DNA of 64,000 nucleotides from an uncultured Carboxylicivirga sp. (lineage in GTDB: Bacteria > Bacteroidota > Bacteroidia > Bacteroidales > Marinilabiliaceae), in NCBI GenBank assembly GCA_947491945.1, contig CANLLN010000005.1:170377-234376 (forward strand), in the 5' to 3' direction. Made by a program: the position numbers and the translations under genes. The stretch's first letter is position 1. Each line of letters opens with the position of its first letter. Shown here piece by piece: positions 18,330 to 25,320 of this stretch. The notes under the pieces were generated by a model that saw nothing but the letters and a program-made list of their open reading frames with translations, was not told where the DNA came from and did no database searches.

Positions 18330-19070
18330 TTAAGCGCTTATTACTTTGCGCCCTTTTGTTCCCTGTAGAGCCATTCTCAACTCCTGAAAGTCGGGCGCTC
18401 TCATCTCTAATAATGAATAATGATGGCCGATTTGCTCAGGGAAATGCGCGTCCGACGAATGCAGCACGGTATATGCCTTAAGCTCGGGATGATTATTCAA
18501 CGGTTCGCTAAGGGCATAACGAGCACTTATTTCGATGGCGTCGGGCTTTATACCGAAAGGCATAAAACCCAGCTGACTATATACGCTGAAGCTGGGGCGA
18601 AATATATGTGCCGGAATAAACAGGCCTTCGAGCTGTCGCACGGTATGCTCCACCTCATCGATAGACTGATCGATGGCACTAATGAGCAAACGCTCCTCTT
18701 GTCCTTCAATTTCCTCTTCGGCATTAACCCATACCTGATAACCAAAACGCTCAGCATCATTGGGTATATTGGGCAAGTACTTATCCAGATAGACCTGAAA
18801 AGCCGCAAGTTTCTCAAAATTTTCAAAGAACGTTAAGCAATGTACTTCTTCCTTGGTGGTTACCTCGGCACCGCATAGCACATACAGACCTTTGAGCTGT
18901 CCCACCCTATGCACTTCAGCACACTGCCGGGTGGTGTTATGGTCGGTAATACCAATCATATCCAAGCCGGCCGCCAAAGCCTTTGTCACAATATTTACAG
19001 GGCTCATATCCAGGCTGCCGCAGGGCGATAAGACCGTGTGTATGTGAAGATCAGCTTTATAGCGTTTCAT
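18330..19070 (-). CDS. PHP-domain metal-dependent phosphoesterase
   Basis: A 246-aa PHP-family protein with the full set of metal ligands: DLHIHT near the N-terminus, GITDHNT, the Glu in CGAEVTTKEEVHCL, the His in PAHIFRPS, and HSSDAHFPEQIG. Family members hydrolyse phosphate esters of nucleotides or small molecules (histidinol phosphate, 3',5'-bisphosphates) or act in DNA polymerase proofreading. The substrate here is unknown. The ATG at 19070 gives the family-typical beginning MKRYKADLHIHT; another ATG lies four codons upstream (19082). Its place in the operon suggests a role in turnover of a signalling phosphate, which is a guess. Confidence 0.85.
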   Translation of the reverse strand: MKRYKADLHIHTVLSPCGSLDMSPVNIVTKALAAGLDMIGITDHNTTRQCAEVHRVGQLKGLYVLCGAEVTTKEEVHCLTFFENFEKLAAFQVYLDKYLPNIPNDAERFGYQVWVNAEEEIEGQEERLLISAIDQSIDEVEHTVRQLEGLFIPAHIFRPSFSVYSQLGFMPFGIKPDAIEISARYALSEPLNNHPELKAYTVLHSSDAHFPEQIGHHYSLLEMRAPDFQELRMALQGTKGRKVISA

Positions 19071-19085
19071 TCTTTTTATCATTAG

Positions 19086-19139
19086 GTATCAAGACCTTCA
19101 GCAGGTGGCCAATCTGAAGCTTTCAAATCATCTTGATAC
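19086..19139 (-). other. Structured intercistronic RNA between DRTGG and PHP genes
   Basis: The outer stem GTATCAAGA / TCTTGATAC is a perfect 9-bp pair, and inside it CTTCAG / CTGAAG forms a second 6-bp stem around a 12-nt loop. The nested pairing fills most of the 82-nt gap. No T-run follows, so this is not a terminator; it may be a processing site or regulatory leader for the downstream half of the operon. Confidence 0.55.
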
Positions 19140-19152
19140 GAATATCTTGTGT

Positions 19153-19494
19153 CTATTTCTTCTCGGCAAGCAGCTTATATAACTCACCGGATAATTCAAA
19201 GGCCTGCATTGAAGAGCTCAGCAAGGGGATACCTTCATCGTTACTTTGACTAATGGTATTTTCATCAGCTTCCAAATCCTTGACAATGATAACTGCTGCC
19301 ACTTCCTTCAAAGAGGCCACGGCCATCACATTACGGTGTGTCTGCAAAGTGATCCACACCTGGCCCTCATCGGCATTGCCCATTACATCGCTTAACAGGT
19401 CAGAGGTATAACCGCCACGCACCTCATTCTGAAGCCCCTCTTCGCCGGCAATCACTTTGAGGTTTAGCTTTTCAATGATGTCACAAACTTTCAT
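19153..19494 (-). CDS. DRTGG-domain protein 1
   Basis: A 113-aa single-domain protein of the DRTGG type, related to a domain in some phosphotransacetylases. Recognisable parts are KVIAGEEGLQNEVRGGYTSD, LLSDVMGNADEGQVWIT and VAAVIIVKDLEADENTI. The second DRTGG protein of this locus (start 21703) shares the (Y/F)xSDLxSDVx core. Such single-domain proteins sit beside sensory [FeFe] hydrogenases in anaerobes. Their function is unknown; ligand binding or serving as the substrate of the kinase/phosphatase pair are possibilities, not shown. Confidence 0.8.
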   Translation of the reverse strand: MKVCDIIEKLNLKVIAGEEGLQNEVRGGYTSDLLSDVMGNADEGQVWITLQTHRNVMAVASLKEVAAVIIVKDLEADENTISQSNDEGIPLLSSSMQAFELSGELYKLLAEKK

Positions 19495-19524
19495 GTGCTA
19501 ATATTTAATTGTAATCAGGAGGCC

Positions 19525-20907
19525 CTACATGGAGGACTCATCCTTAGCTCCTTTTTTCTTACAGTTTTTATCCAGTCGATCTTTACCCCAGGTTTTCTCT
19601 ATGATCCGGATGGAGTGCTGCGGATCCAGCTTCTTTGACTTCTCCATCATGCGCTGCAAAAACACACAGTTAGACAGATTGGCCTCTTTGCGCACAATGT
19701 CCTTGGCCAGACTTTCGCAATTGGGGGCACCACAGGCACCACAGTCAATGCCCGGCAGGTAACACATCATGCGCCGTACCCGCTCCATCTTTTTAAGCGC
19801 TATGCCCATGTCCTCGTCCAGCACCATCATCGAGCGCGGCTCTACTTTACCCACATACCCCCTGGCTTTTATCATATCCTTGTGCACTGATGATATATTT
19901 TGCACATACTTACCCGAGTGTTTGATACGATCGGCCCGATCCTTAATACGTTCCACCGTCAGAAAGCGATTTTCGGTAAGCAGTACACCACCTGCACAGC
20001 TCTGATCGCAAGCCCGGAGCTCCAGAAAATCAACATTTATAATTTCATCATTCTCCACCTTTTCAAGAAAAGAAATGACATTATGAATTTCATCGATGGC
20101 CAGGCAGCGTCCTTTCATGTGATTAGCTTCACCGCCGGTTAGACTCCAGTTAAGGCCCTTGGGCGACAGGTAGGGTACTGTTTCACGGCATTTATCACCC
20201 ATTTGCGATCGCGTTTTCAACACATGATATACTTTATTATAGAGAAAATCCATGTTAATAACCCCATCCACATTGGATACGTCATCGCCCACCGGACTTT
20301 TAACCGTTGCTATTTTAGAGGCACAAGGCGTCACATAAAAAACCCCTATCTCATCGGCACACTTACCTTCTTCCTGCAACAAATGACGGTAATACATGGC
20401 AGAACTATCGATGGGCGGCTTAATGGGCATAATGTTATTCACCAAGCCTGGAAAACGCACTTGTATCAGCCTCACGATGGACGGGCAAAAGGCGCTGATC
20501 ATGGGCTTGTCGCGGTCACCATCCTGCTCCTCCAGCATGGTTTCATTAATGACATCAACCGTTGCTTCGGCCGGCACCACATGCGTAAAGCCCAAGCCTT
20601 TCAATATTTCAATAATTTCGCACTCGCGGATCACCTTTGAAAACTGACCAATAAACACAGAGGGCAGAATGGCCACCCGATATTTAAAATTAAAGATCTT
20701 CTCAAAGTCGTCCTGTTCCACATAAATGGCATCCACCGGACACGCCTTCATGCACTCACCACAATCAACGCACCAGTTTTTTCGTATCGACGCAACACCA
20801 TCGCGGATGCGGATGGCATCTGTAGGACAAACATTCATGCAATGGGTACAACCATAACATAAATCTTCATCTACCTTTAATGCATGATAAAACTGTTGTT
20901 CGCTCAT
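19525..20907 (-). CDS. [FeFe]-hydrogenase-like H-domain protein with C4 Fe-S domain (group C/D type)
   Basis: A 460-aa hydrogenase homologue. N-terminus: two [4Fe-4S] ferredoxin motifs (CYGCTHCMNVCP, CVDCGECMKACP). The H-cluster-like domain has diverged signatures: L1 ISAFCPSIV keeps only the Cys before Pro; L2 is VTPCASK; L3 is RACDQSCAGGV. The C-terminus has the four-Cys Fe-S domain (DCGACGAPNCESLAKD plus a later Cys). The start is set by a near-perfect Shine-Dalgarno sequence 4 nt upstream of the ATG at 20907; a GTG at 20916 is disfavoured. These features match accessory or sensory hydrogenases (groups C/D), not high-turnover enzymes. Whether it binds a full H-cluster is unknown. Confidence 0.87.
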   Translation of the reverse strand: MSEQQFYHALKVDEDLCYGCTHCMNVCPTDAIRIRDGVASIRKNWCVDCGECMKACPVDAIYVEQDDFEKIFNFKYRVAILPSVFIGQFSKVIRECEIIEILKGLGFTHVVPAEATVDVINETMLEEQDGDRDKPMISAFCPSIVRLIQVRFPGLVNNIMPIKPPIDSSAMYYRHLLQEEGKCADEIGVFYVTPCASKIATVKSPVGDDVSNVDGVINMDFLYNKVYHVLKTRSQMGDKCRETVPYLSPKGLNWSLTGGEANHMKGRCLAIDEIHNVISFLEKVENDEIINVDFLELRACDQSCAGGVLLTENRFLTVERIKDRADRIKHSGKYVQNISSVHKDMIKARGYVGKVEPRSMMVLDEDMGIALKKMERVRRMMCYLPGIDCGACGAPNCESLAKDIVRKEANLSNCVFLQRMMEKSKKLDPQHSIRIIEKTWGKDRLDKNCKKKGAKDESSM

Positions 20908-20911
20908 AGCA

Positions 20912-20921
20912 ATCACCTCCT
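20912..20921 (-). promoter_or_regulatory. Strong Shine-Dalgarno sequence
   Basis: On the minus strand AGGAGGTGAT lies 4 nt before the ATG at 20907 and overlaps the stop codon of the upstream RsbW-like gene. It is essentially the full complement of the 16S anti-SD tail, which is rare in Bacteroidota, and it fixes the start of the H-domain gene. Confidence 0.8.
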
Positions 20922-21336
20922 AGCTTGACAATTTTGTCGTTAACTCCACTATCGTTCCTGCCCCTACCTTACTCGATATCTCAATGGTATCGGCATTGCG
21001 TTTCATATTAGGCAGTCCCATACCGGCTCCAAACCCCATTTCACGTACCATGGCCGAAGCCGTTGAATAACCCACCTGCATGGCCAGATCAATATCGGGG
21101 ATGCCGGGGCCTTCATCTTCAATGCGGATATTGATACGTGCCGTATCAATATCCACCAACACCTTTCCCTTATAAGCGTGGGCTACCACATTTACCTCAC
21201 CCTCGTACAGTGCCACCACTACTCGCTTAATTATCTTCGGATCCACATTTAGCTGTTTCAGCACCTTTTTCACACTACTGGCGGCATTGCCTGCTTTCGA
21301 AAAATTTCCCCCTTCTACCTCGTAGCTAAATTCCAT
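20920..21336 (-). CDS. RsbW-like ATP-binding protein (anti-sigma/serine-kinase type)
   Basis: A 138-aa GHKL protein of the RsbW/SpoIIAB kind. N box EGEVNVVAHAYKG, G1 box IEDEGPGIPDIDLAM and G2 box GFGAGMGLPNMKR are intact. In partner-switching systems such proteins phosphorylate a Ser/Thr on a STAS protein and bind a sigma factor; no STAS protein or sigma factor is encoded nearby. It sits between the second DRTGG gene (10 nt) and the H-domain gene, and the SpoIIE-type phosphatase is encoded 0.6 kb upstream, so the enzyme pair is present without its usual substrate. Confidence 0.85.
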   Translation of the reverse strand: MEFSYEVEGGNFSKAGNAASSVKKVLKQLNVDPKIIKRVVVALYEGEVNVVAHAYKGKVLVDIDTARINIRIEDEGPGIPDIDLAMQVGYSTASAMVREMGFGAGMGLPNMKRNADTIEISSKVGAGTIVELTTKLSS

Positions 21337-21346
21337 ACGCTTTCAA

Positions 21347-21703
21347 TCAATAAACAGGCGATACACCTGCATCGTGCAACATACCAATGGTTCGAAACAT
21401 CGAGTACTGACACTCGATAAGCACCATATTGTTCTCATTGGCTACCGCTACCATATCGGGCGTCACCTTCTTTCCCCGAACAAACACCACGCAATCAATA
21501 TCGGCCATCTCCGCGGTACGCACAGTCTGCATGTTGGTAAGCCCGGTAATGAGCACCAAATGGTCCGACTCGAGTGTTAATACATCGCTCATCAAATCAC
21601 TGGCAAACGCGTGTTCCACCTCATTATCAATAAAATCATTGCCACATATTATTCGAGCATCCAGCAGCTCTGCAATCTTTCGTATCTTTATTGATGACGC
21701 CAT
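21347..21703 (-). CDS. DRTGG-domain protein 2
   Basis: A 118-aa single-domain DRTGG-like protein, related to the one at 19153-19494. Key stretches are IAELLDARIICGNDF, HAFASDLMSDVLTLE and ADIDCVVFVRGKKV. It is the first gene after a 251-nt gap rich in inverted repeats, so it probably begins the transcription unit that runs to hydC1. It is followed by the RsbW-like gene after 10 nt. Function unknown. Confidence 0.8.
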   Translation of the reverse strand: MASSIKIRKIAELLDARIICGNDFIDNEVEHAFASDLMSDVLTLESDHLVLITGLTNMQTVRTAEMADIDCVVFVRGKKVTPDMVAVANENNMVLIECQYSMFRTIGMLHDAGVSPVY

Positions 21704-21732
21704 ATTCGTTAGTCTTAGCTGGTTTACTTAGC

Positions 21733-21774
21733 GAAATATTAAAGAAATATTTCATGATTATATAAGCAAACTAA
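21733..21774 (-). promoter_or_regulatory. Candidate promoter and dyad ahead of hydrogenase operon 1
   Basis: On the minus strand TTAGTTTG (21767-21774) is one base off the TAnnTTTG -7 box. Just downstream is a perfect inverted repeat, GAAATATT-5 nt-AATATTTC (21733-21753), at the expected start of the transcript. No clear -33 TTG is seen. The dyad itself is certain; its use is inferred. Confidence 0.45.
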
Positions 21775-21875
21775 TACTAATATACCGAGAAAAAAAAGGT
21801 CATAAGTTGATTTTCAATAATACAGAACTAATCTAAATTAAGTACCAACAGATCAGCAGATAAGAGAAAATGACG

Positions 21876-21924
21876 CTTTCAATTTGAAAGGTTTGTTAAC
21901 ATTTGAGTGTTAATTGATAACAAA
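21876..21924. promoter_or_regulatory. Two further dyads in the gap upstream of DRTGG2
   Basis: CTTTCAATTTGAAAG (21876-21890) is a perfect palindrome around one base. Directly after it TTTGTTA (21892-21898) and TAACAAA (21918-21924) form a spaced inverted repeat. They lie upstream of the candidate promoter of the operon and could bind a redox-responsive regulator. Confidence 0.45.
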
Positions 21925-21954
21925 TCTTAATTTTATGATTTAAATCAGCTTTAC

Positions 21955-23145
21955 TTACATATATTCGATGGAAACGTCCTTAAGAAACTTTTCTTCAAGA
22001 AAACGAATCACACGCTTTACCACGCTTCGCCGTATCTCCAGTTCAACGGGCAGGTTGGGATCCTGATGTGCCACATTGATGCGCGTACCGTTAAGGATAT
22101 GGATGCGGTCACTCTCGAGCAAGAGTTTTATAATTTGATCAGCCGGCCCATTGCCAAGGCGGGTATTTGAATTATGGCGCTCCAGCAAACGGGCAACTTT
22201 ACCCAAAGTCAAAATGCCTTCAGTCACCAGGCTAATGCCCTCCATAAAGGATGCGGGAGGCAGCTCGGGATCGTCAGACTCAATGCCAGCATCGAACTTT
22301 AAGGCCAGTTCACGTGCCACTACTTCGGCAGTGGTACCTCCGGCTATTATCTTCTTGCCCTTAAACTGCTGCACCTTCAGGGCAAAAGCAAAATCGTTGT
22401 GATCGTCAAAAGGCGGCCCGGTAATAAGCAGTAACTTACGGGGTTCACGAAAATAAATCACGCCACACGACGAATCATCTTTTGGATGATCGCCATCGTG
22501 TAACTTCGCCATGTTTATCACTTTCTGAGCAAGCTTACCCGAGGCGGCAAAGGGGCCGTACTTCACGATCTTCCTCACAAACTCTCCCAGGGCATCGCGT
22601 CCCCAGCCAAAGGGAAAAGCCCGCGTGCCCATGCCGGATTGCACAATACCATCGGACCAAAAGAAGATACGATCCTCCAGTTGAGCTTTAAAATTACAAA
22701 GACGCAGCTTTTTACCCTTATTCTTTTCACTCTGAAGCACCAGATCCTCCCATCCGGGATCCAGCTCCTCCTGTCCCCGCATAATCAAGCAAAGGGGATT
22801 ATCATATTCAACAATGGTAGTAGTGCCATCATCTTCCACATCAATAATGGTAAAGGTGCTGTAGCTCACCTTTCGAACACTGCACACCGGCAGCGTATTC
22901 ATGATAATCTCGGCCGTACGGGCCACTGCCCGGTGCTCAATGGTAAAATTCATGGCCATGGAAGCCGTCAGGGTAGCCAGCACATTGGCCTTTACCCCAC
23001 TTCCCATGCCATCGGACAGCACAGCGACAAGCCGTCCTTCCTCCTTAACACGCTTGGAAAGAAATACATCGCCACAAATTGTTTCACCCTGATGATTATT
23101 CTGGCGACACTCAACATCGATAAAAAAATTATGTTCCTGATCCAT
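21955..23145 (-). CDS. SpoIIE/PP2C-type Ser/Thr phosphatase of the hydrogenase locus
   Basis: A 396-aa protein with an N-terminal PP2C/SpoIIE phosphatase domain (about residues 1-235): metal-binding Asp in ETICGDVFLSK, the LSDGMGSG motif, and the terminal KDDSSCGVIYF. A C-terminal domain of ~160 residues (from REPRKLLLITGPPFDD, with GKKIIAGGTTAEVVARELA) is found with such phosphatases in hydrogenase clusters, but its fold is unknown to me. The gene overlaps the 3' end of the PAS-hydrogenase gene by 17 nt and has its own SD (AGGAG, 6 nt before the ATG). Likely output of redox sensing: dephosphorylation of an unidentified protein. Confidence 0.88.
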   Translation of the reverse strand: MDQEHNFFIDVECRQNNHQGETICGDVFLSKRVKEEGRLVAVLSDGMGSGVKANVLATLTASMAMNFTIEHRAVARTAEIIMNTLPVCSVRKVSYSTFTIIDVEDDGTTTIVEYDNPLCLIMRGQEELDPGWEDLVLQSEKNKGKKLRLCNFKAQLEDRIFFWSDGIVQSGMGTRAFPFGWGRDALGEFVRKIVKYGPFAASGKLAQKVINMAKLHDGDHPKDDSSCGVIYFREPRKLLLITGPPFDDHNDFAFALKVQQFKGKKIIAGGTTAEVVARELALKFDAGIESDDPELPPASFMEGISLVTEGILTLGKVARLLERHNSNTRLGNGPADQIIKLLLESDRIHILNGTRINVAHQDPNLPVELEIRRSVVKRVIRFLEEKFLKDVSIEYM

Positions 23146-24988
23146 GTTGTTCTCCTAATTGCTGGGCCTGTATGATGCTATTCAGTGTCTTTTCTGTTTT
23201 TGAAGCACTCTCACCCAAGAGAAAAGCAATCTGCTGCACCGTCTCCAAGTTCTCCTTAATCACATCCTGGGCTCGTTTTATCACCTCTTCCTTACGCACT
23301 TCGGGTGTTATTAAATCGCGAATGATACCGCCCACCACTTCCTTGGGTTTAATAGTAAAAACCGACACATTGAGGATGGAATTACCATACTCCATATCAC
23401 GATCGAGCAAATCCTGCCCCGACTGCATAACTGAAGCAAACACTTTATGAAAGTTGAGCAGGCTTTTGAGTTCGGCACCATGCAATCCGGGCACCACCTC
23501 AGCAATCTCACGGGCATCATCACCCAGCATCTCCACAAAGCGCTCATTGGCTTCCAACACATGCATGTGCTTATCAACAATGACTACGCCGGCACGCAGC
23601 TTATTCAGCATGGCCGTGGTAGTCTCTGCTGCCTCACGTGCCAATCCTTCCTCCTGCCGAGCCCTTTCCTCGCTCTTCACCAGGGCTTCCTGCGTCTTTT
23701 TGTACTTCTCATTGGCTGCATTCAGCTTGCTCACAAAGGCTCGCAGCTTTTTAATGGAGTAGCTATAGCACTGCTCATAATCTGTAAGGCCTTGTAAGTG
23801 GGCAACTGCAAAATCGCGACAGCTGGGATAACCGCAGGCGCCACAACCCAACTGATCCTCCAACCTTGTTTTTCCCATGTCGGCCAGCACCACATCCACT
23901 TCTGCCTTTGTAGGAATCGGCAGGCGCACATCCTTTGATCGAAAAGAGCGAGACAGATCAAGGCACTTAAACTCCTCAATGTCGAGGCGCCACTGATAGG
24001 CATCGAGGGCTTTCATGCGCTTATTCACATACTTAATCACCTGCGAACGACGGGTAAACTTCTTCCCGCCCTGCGAAGTTCCGGGTCCCTGAATACAGCC
24101 CTTACAATAGAATAGATCGAGATGCTGGTTGAGCTGATTCTCCGATTTAAATTCCTTAATGGACTGCAGAAAGTTGGTTCGCCCCTCGGTGATGATAATG
24201 TCGCCCTCCAGCAGTCCCTGGTTGATATCCACAGCCTGAAACAATCCGTGCGATATGGGGAACAATCCTCCTTTGCGTCCTAGTGGCGGGTCAAACTCAC
24301 TAAACTCAACGGTATTTTCAGAAATACCTTTTTGAGCGAACAATTCCCGCAACTCAGTAAAAGTAATAACCCCATCAATATGACCATCGGTATCATAAAA
24401 CTTTTTAGCTTCATCTTTAGCAGCCGTACAGGCCGTGATATAAACCACTTTTACCGCCTCGCCATAGCGTTTATGCAAAACCTTAGCCATGGCAATGTAG
24501 GGCGGCACTATGGGTGCCAGATTATCCACCAGCTCGGGCTCTTGTTTCTCAATGTAATTCACTACAGCCGGACACTTGGTGGTGATATAATGCCTTCCCT
24601 GGAAATTTTCCACCAGGTGCTTATACTGATAAGCCACCAAATCGACGGCAAAAGACATTTCTGTTACCAGATCGAAACCAATGGCACGAATCATGGCTAC
24701 AAACTTACGGTAATCAGCAATGTCGGTGAACTCACCGGAAATGGCCGGATCGCAGACCGCTGCTACCCTGTCCTCTGCCTGGATGAGTTCCTCAACAAGC
24801 TGTGCTTCGCGGCGATATTCAATAGCCCCCTGCGCACACATACTCACACACTGACCACAGCCTATGCATCGCTCTGCCAGAATCTGGGCATGCTTATCGG
24901 CTATTTTAATCGCCTTGGCCGGACACACCCGCACGCAGGTATAGCTTAAATTGCACTTATCCTTATCACTTATAATTAACTGCCCCAT
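23129..24988 (-). CDS. hydS: Sensory [FeFe]-hydrogenase-like protein with PAS domain (HydS type)
   Basis: A 619-aa multidomain protein. Order: two ferredoxin-type motifs (the first, CNLSYTCVRVCP, has Ser where the second Cys is expected; the second, CIGCGQCVSMCA, is complete); H-cluster-like domain with L1 TTKCPAVV, L2 ITACTAAKDEAK and L3 FYCKGCIQGPGTS; four-Cys Fe-S domain (GCGACGYPSCRDF); coiled coil (residues ~410-455); PAS domain (AGVVIVDKHMHVLEANERF); and a C-terminal helix. This is the domain plan of HydS-type sensory hydrogenases (group C), thought to signal H2 or redox state. The start at 24988 is chosen because an upstream start would overlap the previous gene. The 3' end overlaps the phosphatase gene. 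Confidence 0.9.
   Translation of the reverse strand: MGQLIISDKDKCNLSYTCVRVCPAKAIKIADKHAQILAERCIGCGQCVSMCAQGAIEYRREAQLVEELIQAEDRVAAVCDPAISGEFTDIADYRKFVAMIRAIGFDLVTEMSFAVDLVAYQYKHLVENFQGRHYITTKCPAVVNYIEKQEPELVDNLAPIVPPYIAMAKVLHKRYGEAVKVVYITACTAAKDEAKKFYDTDGHIDGVITFTELRELFAQKGISENTVEFSEFDPPLGRKGGLFPISHGLFQAVDINQGLLEGDIIITEGRTNFLQSIKEFKSENQLNQHLDLFYCKGCIQGPGTSQGGKKFTRRSQVIKYVNKRMKALDAYQWRLDIEEFKCLDLSRSFRSKDVRLPIPTKAEVDVVLADMGKTRLEDQLGCGACGYPSCRDFAVAHLQGLTDYEQCYSYSIKKLRAFVSKLNAANEKYKKTQEALVKSEERARQEEGLAREAAETTTAMLNKLRAGVVIVDKHMHVLEANERFVEMLGDDAREIAEVVPGLHGAELKSLLNFHKVFASVMQSGQDLLDRDMEYGNSILNVSVFTIKPKEVVGGIIRDLITPEVRKEEVIKRAQDVIKENLETVQQIAFLLGESASKTEKTLNSIIQAQQLGEQHGSGT
23152..23156 (-). promoter_or_regulatory. 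Shine-Dalgarno sequence of the phosphatase gene
   Basis: AGGAG on the minus strand, 6 nt before the ATG at 23145 and inside the end of the upstream reading frame; most genes in this window have no such site. Confidence 0.7.
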
Positions 24989-24992
24989 AGAC

Positions 24993-25253
24993 TTATGTTT
25001 CCTGTTCGAGTTCAAAGAAGTTGGTTAATATCTCATACACATTGTCAACCGTTACCCTAGAAAATAACTGATCGTCAATGCGCAACATGGGCCCTTCCTC
25101 ACACTTCCCTCCACACAAATCGCCATGGAAGAACACATCGGCATCGAGCTGATGCTCTTTTAGAAATGCTTTCACGATCGCCAAAACGTCTTTATTGCCC
25201 CTTGAAAAACAAGAGCTGCCCAAACAAATAACTATTTCATGCTTCGTATCCAT
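24993..25253 (-). CDS. Small thioredoxin-like [2Fe-2S] protein
   Basis: An 86-aa thioredoxin-fold ferredoxin, like the C-terminal half of NuoE/HydC. Four Cys ligands appear as CLGSSCFSRGN and GDLCGGKCEEGP. It lies 4 nt upstream of the sensory hydrogenase gene and just after a terminator that ends the hydA2 transcript, so it opens the sensory sub-operon. It may carry electrons to the sensory hydrogenase. An in-frame TTG at 25280 is less likely as start than the ATG at 25253. Confidence 0.82.
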   Translation of the reverse strand: MDTKHEIVICLGSSCFSRGNKDVLAIVKAFLKEHQLDADVFFHGDLCGGKCEEGPMLRIDDQLFSRVTVDNVYEILTNFFELEQET

Positions 25254-25280
25254 AATTATAAACTTGAAAATCAAGTTCAA

Positions 25281-25313
25281 AATAATAAAAAGAAACCGAC
25301 CAAAGCCGGTTTC
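25281..25313 (-). terminator. Terminator between hydA2 and the sensory sub-operon
   Basis: On the minus strand GAAACCG and CGGTTTC form a 7-bp stem with an 8-nt loop, followed by TTTTTATTATT, 8 nt after the hydA2 stop. The short stem suggests partial termination, so some read-through into the sensory genes is possible. Confidence 0.75.
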
Positions 25314-25320
25314 TCATTAA

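Noticed and set aside
21892..21924. Binding site for the NADH sensor Rex
   Set aside because: One arm has the TTGTTAA half-site, but the two arms are 19 nt apart instead of the short spacing of known Rex sites; kept only as an unassigned dyad.
24332..24949. Open frame of 205 codons on the plus strand
   Set aside because: Antisense to the PAS-hydrogenase gene, which has clear Fe-S motifs; no family resemblance or promoter.
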